Part shown: positions 1 through 11,564 of the stretch, piece by piece
Numbering within the stretch: the first letter of the stretch is position 1
Layout: each line of letters starts with the position of its first letter
Source of the DNA: Thelephora terrestris
Lineage: Eukaryota; Basidiomycota; Agaricomycetes; Thelephorales; Thelephoraceae
Length of the DNA stretch: 64,000 nucleotides
Direction of reading: 5' to 3'
NCBI GenBank assembly: GCA_015956445.1
Contig: WIUZ02000022.1
Span: 124,001-188,000, forward strand
Program-made: the position numbers and the translations under genes
Notes under the pieces: generated by a model
What the model was told of the DNA's origin: nothing
What the model saw: the letters and a program-made list of their open reading frames with translations, nothing else
Databases searched by the model: none

Positions 1-3000
1 GTGTCTCACCCTCGGCGTCCTCCCTTGGTCGTTTAGCAGCACCCATGATGGAGACACCACCTCCGGTACTCTGGGGAGTTGGTGCGGTTATTGGTGCCCC
101 ACCCCTTCCACCCAACACACGACCTGGTCCGCCGCCTCGTGTTGGAGGGGTTGGTCGATTGGGAAGCCTATTCTGCGCTGCTGTTTGTTGAGGTTTGTTG
201 GCCGCGGGAGTGGGTTTCTGACCAGGAATCTGAGCTGGAGCAGTTTTCTGCGGGGGAGGCTGGGTCGGGGTGGGCTTCTGACCAGGTGTGGTGGCGACCG
301 TCTTTGAACTTGACGCGGCACCAGGACCTTGCAACTCCAGGATTTTGGCTTCCAACTCCTTGACTTTTGTCTGAGTCCTCAAGAGTTGTGCGTCCTTTAG
401 CCTCCCTTTTGCTTGCTGTTCAACCCTGCCACTCTCGATGGCCTTCTCAATATCCTCCTGGTGAGCCTTTTCCCATTCAGCTTTCGCGGAGGCAATGAGA
501 GTCTCGACATCCGCTCCTGTGCTCTTTTCCGTGGTCGCCCCTGGGGCCGCGTTCGCGGCAGCGGCCTCGAGCTCCTTCTTGTGTTCAGCACGAAGGCGTT
601 CCTCCAAGGCCTTGAGCTCATCGGCGTGCTTCTTTTCGGCTTCCTCGTTCGGCGGGATTGCTACGGTTGGGTTCTCGCTTTTCGCGGCTGCGACCGCGGT
701 GTCAATGGCGACCTGCTGTTTGGTGGCGAAATTCTTTTTCTGCGCTTCCATTTCCTGCACCTGTTTCCGGTAACCAGACTGGAGCGGGACTTTCAATGGA
801 CGGCGAAAAAAGAGCAAGGTGAACGATACTCACAATTTGCATGTAGTTTTGCTTAAGCTGGTTCCTCAACTGGGTCTCCTGCTCCTGGGCTTTCTGCAGG
901 ACGAGTTAAAGATGTGACAAAGAAGGATCGCGAACGACTAACCTTGCAACCGGCAAGTGCTTCGTCCCTCTCTCTGAGCATCTGGGTTTTTTCCTCTTCC
1001 CACGATCCACTGGATGTGCCCTCAGTGGTAGACGCGACACCGGACTTGGTCCACGCCTCCTTCTCTGCAAGAAGGGCATCCCTCTCCTTCTGTATCGAAG
1101 CCTGGAAACTAGTCAGGAACGGTGTCAAGTCCAACACTATTCACTAACCAAAGTAGCGGTTTGATTCGACAGTTCCGTAGCCTTGGCCCTGACTTCATCG
1201 AGAGAGGCCTCCAATGACGATTTTTCCTGTTGAAGTGCTGCGATTCGGTCTTGAAGAGACTTCAAGTCTGGGGAATCCTGGGTAACGGTGGAAGCGTTCT
1301 GCGTTTTGAGAGCATCGCGCTCGGTAGTGAGGGTTTCAACTTGGTTCTTGAGCTTCTTGATAGTCTCGTTCAACCCAGTAACCTGTTGCCGGACACGCTG
1401 GGTTAATTCCTTGTTTCTGTTCTCTGAACTCTCGACCTGCAGCTTGGTGAGCGTCTGGTGCAACCGGGGGCGACAACACAAACCTGTCTCCTGAGTTGAT
1501 CAACGACCTCCGTGTTATCCGTCGCTGGGGGCCTCTCTTTCAACATGGCTTCTACATTTTTCAACCGCTCGTTCTCGTTCTTCAGTGCCTGAAGCTCATC
1601 AGGATCGATGCGTTCGTACTGTCAATGCATAAGCCACTGGGCGTCAATGGAATAGGTAGAGATAATTGGCACACCTTCGTTAGAAGCTGCTGGTTCCTCT
1701 CCTGCCATTTGCGACTATCCTGCGTGAGTCGGGTGATTTGCGAGTTGCGAGCGTCCAGTTCAGCTCGAAGAACCAATAGCTCTTGCTTAGCCGGAGCAAG
1801 TTCGTTAGCCACTTGTTTCAACTTGTTGTCTAGCTCAGCAACGCGTTTGCCCTTGGCTTCGCTTTCAGCACGGAGTGTCGCATTGCTTTCACGGTAGATG
1901 GTAAGCTCGTTGATCTTGCTCATCAGCGTATCGTGATCTGCTTGAGAGGCGGCCGTCTCGGTGGCGCGCTCCCTCTCCTGAAAAGGAATGAGCGTGAATG
2001 AATTTCAGAAGCTAAGGTACTGTACCTCCGAAAGTGATGCTCGAGTCTGATCCAAGCTTTGAGACAAATGATCGACCTGTGTCTTGAGGCGGGCGGTTTC
2101 TTGTTTGCTAAGTTCCAGCTGCAACTCCACAATCTCCTTCTCCTTCCGCAACCACCCGACGACCGATCGGAGCTCTGTAAGTTTGCTATCTGAAGAATCC
2201 TCTTCTTCCCCTGGGGTCTCGGAAGCAGAGTTCGCGGCGTCACGGATCTTTGCAGCTTGCGTGCTAACCGACTCAAGATGGTTGTGAAGGAGGGTATTCT
2301 GCGAGACAAGATCCTTGCAACTAACGGACGATGAGCGGATCAGTGGAGGCAAGAAGTAAGATGACTTACCGAATGTTAAGCTCAGTCACCTCCCTCTCAA
2401 GGGCCTTCTTTTGTTGGATCCAGCTGGTTTCGGAGGAAGATAGTTTGGCCTGAGACGTCTCTGCGGTTCTCGTTGCATCGCGGACGGTGAGTTTTGTTTC
2501 AGCAAGTTGTCGTCTCAATTCCTCCACGGCCTTGATCGATTCTGCATGCGCAACGACTTCACGGCCGTACTTCTCTTCGGCTGACTTGACTCTTTCCTCC
2601 AGTTGTTGAACTTCCCCTTGTTGTGTGACCCGAACATTCTCGATGCTCCTTTCAGCAGAGCTCATGTCGGCAATGGTGTCTTCTAAGAGCTTCTTGTCCT
2701 CTGTCCAAACTTTGCGCTCGTTCTCCAGATTCTGTTGGACAGTGGCGAGAGCCTCGCTGCTCCTGCGTAGCTCAGCCTGCGCCACCTCGAGTTTCTCATG
2801 CCAGGAAGCTTGTTCGGACTGGAAACAGTGATGAGATTCAGTGCTTGTTAATTGCCTGACCCTTACCTCATACGTCGCAATCTGCGATTCGGTGGACGCC
2901 TTGAACTCGTCGTAGGTAGCGTTGAGAGAAATCAAAGCTTCTTCGTTCGCTTTGCTGATTTCCTGGAACTGGAGAACATGGCTTCGAGCGTTGGCTAGGT

Positions 3001-6000
3001 CAACCTCTGCAATCTTCAGAGCGGCTCTGTGCATGGTCAGAGCTAGGCAAAACAAAGAAAGGACGGGACTACCTCAATTCTGCGACCTCAGCTTCGAGCT
3101 GTTGCTCTCTAGTTAAGGACTCATCCGTCGAGCGATGTCCGGTGGTGGAACCAGTAGCAGGCCTTCTCTCGTAGACAGCCAACTTTTCCTCATTGCCCTG
3201 TAGTTGTCGAGTAAGGTCCTGCACCCGTTCTTCGAGGTGTTTCCTGCTGGTTTCAGCACCGACGAGTGCCTCGCGTGTCTTGCCTAGCTCCTCAATCTGG
3301 CATACGATCAGTCACACGCGGAGGGAGTCAGGACATGTCCATACCGATTTTTCAAGGCGAGTTCGCAAATCCTTAACCTCGATTTCCTTCTGAAGCGAGA
3401 CATGGCGGACGGTGTCTCTCTCCTGGCCAAGCTGACCCCTGAGATCTTGACTACAAAAATGGTGTGAGACATTGCGCGGGTTCCGAATGTGTTTTCTCAC
3501 GTCTGGTCCTCGAGCATCTGAATCTGGCTCTCCAACCTTCTGCGATTGTTCTCTCCCGAGCGTTCGAGGTCATTGTGCATCTTCTGAACATTGGCCATAA
3601 GGTCCGAAAGATGAGATCTCTCCATCGCTAGCGCCCTGTTCTCCTCCACCAGTCGGTTTTGAACACCCTAAAAATGTTCAGTTTACGGCGGTAACGGAAC
3701 CCGAAAACCAACTCACCTCCCATATCTTCTTCTCCGCACGAAGATTAGCAGATTCGTTGCGTAGCTGGTCGAGTCTCGTGTTGGAAGCAAACAGGTCCTC
3801 GGTAAACTTGTGGCATTCGATTTCAGCACGAGTAAACCTTTCGTGAAGTTGTTGGTTACGCTTGGCCAGGCTGTCAATTTCGCGGGTGGAGACAGCGATC
3901 TGCTCCTGAGCCATTCGATGACGATCTAAAGGCTGAGATTAGCAACACTTCGCGTGCGACAAAGATTTTCTCACCCGTGAGGTACTCGATCCTGGCATTC
4001 GCCTTGGCGAGAGCAGCACCGAGCTGAGCAGCCTCTTTCTGAGCTAACATGACATCCTCCCGGAGCTTGATAGTATCGGTACCCATCTCATTCTTGTATG
4101 TTTCGAACTGACTCTGGATCTCGGCCAACTCGTTGGCAAGGTCCGATTCATCGACACCGGGTTCGCCATTGACCCCGGAGCCGGCTCCAGGGGCACGGGC
4201 CTCGGCTCGCGCGAGCATAGCTTTCAACGCGTCCCTTTCTTTCTGGTAGGCCTGGACAGTCACATCGTGACTTTTCTTGTGACTCTCCAGATCCTCCTGC
4301 ATCTTCTGAAGCGCTTGGTGAGCTTCCAGGACGGCCTCTGCCTGTTCCTGCTGGAGGCTTTCGCGATACTCCTTCTCCTCGGCCTCCATTTTCGCGCCTA
4401 AATCCCTGACGACCTTCAGTAGTCTCTGGTTCTGCTCCTGAAGGCCCTGGATAGACCTGAACCGGACCAAGTTGTTTGTAATGACCTCTTCCATGTTCAT
4501 GGCAGGGGACGTCGAAGGATCGGCCTCAAGCTCCTCATCTGAAGGGATCGATGGGTCCTGAATCCTTGCCAATTCCCTCGTCAACGTCTGGACCTGGAGA
4601 CCCAGATCGTTCAGCTGGGATTCGAGCAACTCGTTCTCTCGGGTAGTCTTCTTCAACTTCTGGGAGGTTTCTTGAGCAAGTGAGGCATTGGTGTCCCTGT
4701 CCGTAAGAGCGGAAGCCAACTGCGATGCTAGTTGACCTGCTTCTACCTGTAGGCGTTCGTACTCGAGACGCTGTTGTGAAAGTATCGGGGCGCGTTCTTC
4801 TATCTGAGCGAGAACTGCCTGGAGGGTCCTATCCATGTGGTCGTATTCGGCAGATTTACGGGCGTACTCGTCTTGAAGCCTGACGTGTTCGGCGTACACC
4901 TCAGTGAAGGTCTTTCCACTACGCTGGGCCCGGCTGGCCATGGCGACCGTGGGGCTAAGGCCCATCAGGCCAAGGTCTCCCGGGGAAGCAAAGACACTGC
5001 CGCGAGCAGGAGTTGAGGGAGCGGTTCCAGGGGTTCGGGGGACACCAGCAGCAGTAGATATTGAGGGTGCCGAGTGGAGATCGCCAGTATCCAATCCGCG
5101 AAGAAGCCTCTCTAACTCTTGAACTCGCTTCTCGGCGTCGTCAGCTCTCTTCACCTCACGTTCGATTTCGTCCTTCAGCTTTGTCTCTCTCCGCTCAGCC
5201 TTTTCACCGATGATCACCCAATCCCGTTCGAGGCCGTCAACAATTTCCTTTGCGTGCCGTTCCCTTTCTTCCATCATTACGACAAGACGACGTAAGCCGA
5301 CAGCCTCACTGGAATAGGTAGCCTCCTGCTCGGCGAGTTGTCCCGTTATATCTTGAACGCGAGTGAGAGCCTGAGTGAGTTGTTGAGAGAGAGACTTGTT
5401 AGCAGCTTGAAGCGCCTTGATACTGCTTTCGGATGTTGAAGAAGTTTGAGTAAGGGAGTCGCGTTCGGCCTGGACTTCCAGAAGTTCCACATGTTTGGCT
5501 CTCCGGTATTTGGAGAACTCATCGGATTTCTGGTTCAGCTCATCGATTGCTCGTTCGGACTCCTCTTTCGCCAGGGCAAGTTGTTGAGAAAGGGAGTCAA
5601 GTTTGTACTAAAAGGCCAAAAACACATGAGACAAGATCGATGCAGGGTGTGGCTAAATACCTTGGAGGAATTCTCTGTTGAGCGCAATTCCCGAACCTGG
5701 CCTTCCAGCTCCTGACATTCGTGTCTTGACTGTTTGAGGTTCGTTCGGAGGGCAGAAATTTCCTCTACAATGAAATATGAGCATGCAAGGCACCAATTGC
5801 GACATGGTCCATACCGTCCCGCTGAGCACAGTCCTCTTTCAATCTGCTTATAACACCGACGAGGTCACGCTTCTCCCGTTCGACATCCTCGATGCGGGTC
5901 TTGAGGTTGCCCAGCTCAACTGACGAGGCGTTGTGGGTACTTGAGGCAGAAGAGAATTGCGTCTGAAGAGCAACCTTCGCAGTGGCTGATCACGGTACGT

Positions 6001-6449
6001 TAATGGGGGAAACAATGGCCTCTAAGACCACAGGAGTACGCACCAAGTTCATCTCGCTCGGCCTTGACGGACTTGAGCTCCTTCTGTAGATTGTCCACGA
6101 GAATCTCTGCCTCCTTCTTATCGTTCTCCCGGTCCTGATATGCCTGGTCCAGTTCTACCTCCTTCTTCTCTGCTTCAGCACGCAACTCCTCCACCTCGCG
6201 TGTTGTAGCGTCCACCTGTGTCACATGGGCCAATAACGTTCTATATAAATGAAGGACCGTGTCTTCGGTGGGAGCCTCTAATGATTCTCCAGGAATGAGA
6301 TCGCTAAGCGCGTCGAGGTCGATGTCAGAAGGGATGGTAATGGTAAATGCCGCGGAGGTCGAAGCGGAGGGTGTGTCATGAGAGGGGGATTCTTGTTGGG
6401 CAGCTGCTGCAGCGGCAGCGGCCTTGCTTTTTCTACGCGTTAAAGTCAT
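1..6449 (-). CDS. MLP1: Nuclear pore basket protein Mlp1/TPR-like (C-terminus beyond window)
   Basis: A very long, almost purely coiled-coil protein runs along the minus strand in many exons; the largest, about 3.9-5.5 kb, gives over 500 residues of Glu/Lys/Gln/Leu heptads. I start it at the ATG at 6449 (MTLTRRKSK, then an Ala run and an Ser/Thr-rich segment); the longer open frame upstream has no ATG. Near position 1 the protein turns Pro/Gln/Gly/Thr-rich and contains a basic nuclear-localisation-like AAKRPRE, so only a short tail should be missing. A helical rod of nearly 2000 residues with a disordered, basic, Gly/Pro-rich tail is the architecture of Mlp1/Mlp2/TPR/Nup211. Those proteins form filaments of the nuclear basket and act in mRNA quality control and checkpoint protein anchoring. 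The family call rests on architecture and length; other giant coiled-coil proteins are the alternative. Exon joins were not resolved one by one. Confidence 0.8.
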
Positions 6450-6761
6450 TTGGAAAGTACTTCCAAACGACAAAAACTCTCCCGGGAATGTGGTGGGTGA
6501 AGGGGAGGAAGAGGTGGGTCACGACACGGCGCTGCCACTTGCTGATCGATTCGTCGAACAAAAAGCAATTGTAGTCGGAATGTGTCTTGGGACTACAAAG
6601 GACTACAAACGCAATGGTAACCCCACTTTACGAACATTTATAACCACATCTTCACACTACTAGTACTATATACGTAAACGTACGAGTTCACCACCGCGCT
6701 TGCCCCATGAGGAGTCGGACGCAACGACCTGACAACGCAACATGGATGAGAATACGATTCG

Positions 6762-7594
6762 TCAGTCTTCAAGCTTGCGTAGGCTGAAACGGTCCACCAC
6801 AATCTGTACAATATCTCTCCACTCCGCCATCGCACCAAGGCCTTCAAGAGGGTTTAGCGGCACTCCGGTGAACTGGCGATTTCTCCTCACCGACGTCACC
6901 ACAAGCTAAGGTCTTGCCTATGGGCCCGACGACGTAGTAACCAATAACCTCCTTTACAACATGCAGATGTTCGTTCGTAAGGGGGTGGTTATACATCAAC
7001 GTATTCATCGCAGGGAATACATATGTTGGCGTGGATGGCGCAAGGGCGCGTAAGAGTGAAGTCTGGGCATCCATCCGCCTGAGCCTGGGGCCCTGAGGTA
7101 GCAGCAAAGGATCGTACCGCAAGATTGTCACATATTCCATGCGCAATTTTAGAAAGCGTATTGGCAGAGCATGGGGCAACGAGGACGATGTCTGCCCATC
7201 GACGCAGTTCAATATGGAGAATCGGATCGCCAATCTGATAGTTGGGCTATGCGAGAGACAGTCACGACATTTGGAGTCAAGTGAGACCTCAAATGCGCAC
7301 ATCCCACTCATCTTCGTCCACCCAAACACTCGTACCTGTCTGCTTTAATTTCAATGCATCAAAGAACGTCAACGAGGGCTTTGTCGCGACGACTTGTATC
7401 TTGATTGTATCATACTGCAACGACAGAGGATTAGCGATTGCGCCGTGGCACGCCTGGAAGCTTACCGACAAGAGCTCCTGGACGATGAGCGGAGCTTTGA
7501 TGGAAGCAACAGAACCAGTCGCAATGAGAAGAACGTGGACTGATCCTTCTGTTCGGTTCTGGTCGGCGACGAAACGAGACATCGGTTGCAACAA
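6762..7594 (-). CDS. CAB3: Phosphopantothenoylcysteine decarboxylase (Cab3/Hal3/CoaC family)
   Basis: Flavoprotein of coenzyme A synthesis that decarboxylates 4'-phosphopantothenoylcysteine to 4'-phosphopantetheine. Five exons read through: start MLQPMSRF at 7594, intron 7415-7465, an intron after DEDEWD, a 55-nt intron after ICDNLA, and a 48-nt intron before GLGAMAEW, ending at the TGA at 6762. Visible signature segments are the FMN-binding LLIATGSVASIKAP, the catalytic His in LHIELRRWADIVL, the PAMNTLMY motif with the catalytic Asn, and ACGDVGLGAM with the substrate-flap Cys. All three catalytic residues are in one short chain of roughly 200 residues. In budding yeast they are divided between Cab3, Hal3 and Vhs3, which have long acidic extensions absent here. 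I infer a simple homotrimer as in plants and animals. It is head to head with MOB2. Confidence 0.9.
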
Positions 7595-7721
7595 CGATCA
7601 TCGTCACTTGTCCAGCACCTTTACCTCCAAAAATGTCTTTCTTCAACTCTCTAGGGTGCGTTGACTAACACAACCCTCTCATAGCCAGGCTAAACGACCA
7701 GTACGCTAACGACTTAGAAGA
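7595..7721. promoter_or_regulatory. Shared divergent promoter of PPCDC and MOB2
   Basis: Only 127 bases separate the start codons of two divergently transcribed genes, so both promoters and both 5' leaders must lie here or overlap the genes. No clear TATA box is visible on either strand. Confidence 0.5.
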
Positions 7722-8643
7722 ATGAACCGTGCTCCAGCTCGACCGAAGCGTTCCACCACGCCAACGTCAGCAACGTTTCCATCTGCATCGGACCAGCCCC
7801 CTTCCTCACCACAACCTCAGTCGAATGGAGGGTCTGGTGGAACAAAGCTACTCTACCTATGCAGTCCTTTCGTCGACGCAGCTCTTGTGACGGGCAATTT
7901 CAAGACGATCGTGATGTTGCCCAAGTACGTTGACGTTATGGAGTGGGTTGCCTGCAACGGTCGGTCTTGCTTCTTCGCCATAGCAACGCATCCTTTTCTC
8001 ACATCCCCAATAGTCTTTGACTTTTACCAGAACCTTAACTTGTTTTACGGTGTGATTTCCGAATGCTGCACGCAACAGTCGTGTCCTACGATGTCTGCAG
8101 GGCCATCGTAAGTATTGATACCTTTGCGCTATATTGCTGGAGATGCCGATGGGATATCTTGACACTCATGCAGGCTTAATTATACGTGGATCAACACAGA
8201 TCGCAAGCACGTGCAGCTCCCAGCACCGACGTACATCGATTATGTGATGACTTGGGTACAAAACCTGCTCGACGACGAGAACACGTTCCCTACGAAATCA
8301 GGTACGTGCATGGTGACCTTTCCTACCTTTAAAGTTGTTCACCATTGCCTTTGTGGCAGGCCGTGACTTCCCCCCATCGTTCCCATCCACCGCAAAGCAC
8401 GTGTACCGCCAGCTGTTACGTGTCTTCGCTCACATATACCACGCACACTATACCCAAATTCTCCACCTTCGTTCGGAGCCTCACTTCAACTCACTCTTTG
8501 CACATTTCCTGGCTTTCGGAAAGGAGTACGAGTTGTTAGATATCAAGGATATCAAGGGGCAGCCAGGAGCCACGGTCGGGATCGGCGCGTTATGGGAACG
8601 CTGGAAGGAGACGGGGATTCTCGATTCCTCTACCAAGTCATGA
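7722..8643 (+). CDS. MOB2: Mob2-type kinase activator
   Basis: MOB family protein; Mob2 binds and activates NDR/Cbk1/Orb6 kinases that control polarised growth and cell separation. Four exons with introns at 7960-8013, 8108-8173 and 8302-8359. After a Ser/Pro/Gln-rich, presumably disordered N-terminus of about 50 residues the chain reads LPKYVDVMEWVACN, VFDFYQNLNLFYGVISECC, CPTMSAGP, YIDYVMTWVQNLLDDENTFP, RVFAHIYHAHY and HLRSEPHFNSLFAHFLAFG. The Cys and His residues that bind the MOB zinc are present (the CPTMSAGP Cys and the HIYHAHY cluster). VFDFYQNLNLFYGVISE and FPTKSG followed by FPPSF look more like yeast Mob2 than Mob1, hence the call. Mob1 is the alternative. It lies 127 bp from PPCDC on the opposite strand. 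Confidence 0.87.
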
Positions 8644-11564
8644 TGTATAAGTGCCGTGCTACCACGAGTTCTTTTTGCCTTTGCCCTGGTGGAATCGTTG
8701 GATACCAGCGCTGATTTCCTCGGACTGTCATCCCTCAATCGCATCGCACGATGCGCGAGTCGAATATAATGTTGAATTTGCTTTTTAGGTTCGTTCATAG
8801 GTCCTTAAAGTGTCTGTATCTCCAGAGCTTTGCGCAAATAAGGAAGAACCCCGCCAAAGAGTCGACACGTAGCCGTTTCGTTCGTTCACTTCCAAAAAAG
8901 ATACTGCACCCGCGGGGAAGTAGAATTCTATACACTCTTTGAGCTCGATTACTTCGCCATCGACTTTCAAATGTTTTAACTAACAATCAAATACTGGCTT
9001 CTCGTTTCCGCTCCTGGCATGCCTCCAGCTGGAACCAGCCAGGCACCACGAGACGCCCAGCCACAGTCACAGGCTGGATATCTTTGCCACACCGTAGGTT
9101 CAGTTTCTCCGTCCTTCATTGAGATCGTGATTTTCAGGCACCTGCAAATGTTATGGGGCCAATCAGCTCAACTTGCGGGTCAAATTATTATACATGACCC
9201 ACAGATCCCTCGGCATCAACTGTGCAACCTGGATATCTAAACGTCAGCACTACCCAAGGTGGATACATCTCGGGTGCTTGGGGTGACCTGAGGCGCGAAG
9301 CCTGAAATTTGGGAGGGTCGCCTTACTCTATGGGTTAGAAGATTCAGCCAGCTAAGTCGGGTTGAGATCTTGAAGCGATACAGCATACCAATTTTTTCTG
9401 AGACATCTGCGAGTGTGCTCATAACTTTCGTTTGGTGTGGAGAGAGAACGACTGTCGCCAATGGGACGGTGTTCCTGAGGGAACTGCTGCAGGGTATAAG
9501 TACTGTTTCCAGAAATGAATATAATATTTTACCACCTATGGAGTGTTCTATGGTGGTGCTTCTGGGACACAAAGACGACTGTGAAGCCGGATCTTCGGGG
9601 AACACGAACACATGGCGATATGCGCCCCACCAGGCCCGGCCCCTGGCAGGATCGCGGTGCGTGCAGGTATCTCCGACGACGGCTCCGCATTGAACCATGG
9701 CTCTGAATGTTGCAGGCTTGAACGGGCGGAGTTCCGATGGTAGACCTCCAATGAAGCCTGAATGGTAAGGTTCGTGCTCCGTCCACCACGGTCCCCGCTT
9801 CCCACCTAGCTGTTGCAATCCATCAAACTTGGTGGTTTGTCATCGCACAATAATCACGGCAGGGGACGAGTCAATACGATTTGTCCCAGCTCGTCAATAC
9901 AAGGAATGTGCTTACAGCGCTACAGCGTTCCGAATCGCACTGATTGCCGGAGAGTCGCTCGAGCACAATTGACCGACCCGGGGTGGTAGAGACGCTGTGA
10001 ACTGAGATACTGGGTTGAGCTCCGACAGGCGGGAAGGGTCACCCTATGTACACGCTCACAAGTGCTCTTTCCCCCGCGCCCGTGACAAGGTATTTTCCCC
10101 ATGGTGCCGCAGTTACTGGCTATCCTTGACAGCTAAGTTATGAATGAAAGCAGCGCTAGAATTTCATGTTTGCAAGGCTTCAGGTCTCAGGCCTTGAAGC
10201 TTGAAGCTTGAACCGCCGCTTCTGCAGAACCCTGGTTGTTGCGGGAGGACAGTCTGATCGATCAGGTAATGCAGATCTCATAGTAAGTAACAACTCCAAA
10301 AAAGGAAGAACAAGCTAAAAAAACCTTCGCATGAAAGGACGCGCGCCAATCCGGTCGTCGCGAAAAAAAAACACACTTGGAAAGCCAAAAGGCGAGGCCT
10401 TGGCAAGGAACCGTATAGGCGTCCGTCTGGAGGCTTCCCCGCTCGATAACGGATGAGTACGGAGGGAGGGTTCCGCCATGATTTGATCAGGCTTGGGACC
10501 TATCACATATCTCTATCGGCAGTTAGCTTGTCTCGTCAGATCTCGAATCAAATCTTTTCTCAGTCTTCATCGACAGGTCTAGACACGCCGTCGCAGTCAT
10601 TCATCCCAATGCCTGACCCCCCAAAAGTCCAATGGTTTGATCTCCTTTGTTACCCAGGGAATCAGGTACTTGGAGCGAATCCCTGCGACACCGTGTCGTG
10701 AGTTGACGTAAATCCGCACAAGAGAGGGAGAGGAGGAGCTACCAGCGTCCCTCGTTGCTTGACGTTATATACTTCAGATGACGCGGGTTGTCCCGCCGTA
10801 CCGGCTCTCAAATCCATATGCGTCCGCAATGATTTAATTATGGCAGGGGAAGATGGCAGGAGAAAACACTTCCGGACCTCCTTGAGACGTAACACATGTT
10901 CGCTTTGACCTCGGCGACCATCTGATGTGCCCGCGCAAGGCGGCCGGCGTTGAACGTTCGAACTTCGAACGGCCATTCTCAGATGCCATGTGCCGCTGTA
11001 GTTCGCTCGGTGATCCATCTTCCACGCCTCCCGCGAGTGGAGGAGAAAGACAGGAGTAGCTACCCTACAATTTGGCCACTTGCAAGGGTGCGCCTGTTCG
11101 GGGACCTTGTGGGTGTCTGTCTCACAGGTGTTTCTGGAATGGGCGCCAAGACGCCATAATATATCACTCGCCAAGTCAAGTATGTACAAAACAGGCATAG
11201 AGGACCTCCGGCCATTAAGCTAGCACGACCTAGAGACAAAGAACACAGAACAGGTTAGCCAGTTTAGGCGACCCAGGCAAGCCGTATCGGGGGCACATGA
11301 ACGCACGTAATTGCTTGGAAAGATCCCTTTCTTCCCTCTTTCGTCGATACCTATTGGGGATATGAGCTTCCGTCAAGAGGCGAACGGGTGTGATGAGAAA
11401 ACTGTAGATCGGGAGCAAGACCAGAGAGTGGAGACAGAAGTTATGTAGGCATCGAATTAGGCAAGACAGCCTTTCCGCCATGAACAGATGAATTCTCACT
11501 CCCGCCCTATGGATGAGAGGTGGAATATGGCCGGCGGACGTGGAGATCACGCGGAGCTTAAACA
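8644..11564. other. Gene-poor interval between MOB2 and the Bzz1-like gene
   Basis: Nearly 3 kb between two convergent genes. It holds several open frames of 60-190 codons on both strands, but none has recognisable domains and the larger ones lack a good ATG. At 9019-9300 a plus-strand stretch starts with ATG and has an intron-like segment ending TTTTCAG near 9137, with coding-like continuation further on, but the frames do not join cleanly. No transposase or reverse transcriptase signature is visible. Confidence 0.5.
10179..10215. repeat. CTTGAAG-type short direct repeat
   Basis: A short stretch here repeats the unit CTTGAAG three times after GGCTTCAGG. A very similar GGCTTCAGGCTTGAAGCTTG block recurs near 55232 in another gene-poor interval. 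This suggests a dispersed non-coding repeat, of which two copies are seen in the window. Confidence 0.4.

Noticed and set aside
9237-9840. A 190-codon minus-strand open frame with TEHEPYHSGFIGG and ARGRAWWGAYRH
   Set aside because: It lacks a good ATG near its start, has no domain I recognise, and its second half has poor composition. Long chance frames occur at this G+C. Kept only as part of the gene-poor interval.
10662-11198. A 178-codon minus-strand frame downstream of the Bzz1-like gene
   Set aside because: Starts without ATG, no domain; its beginning only vaguely recalls an SH3 end.
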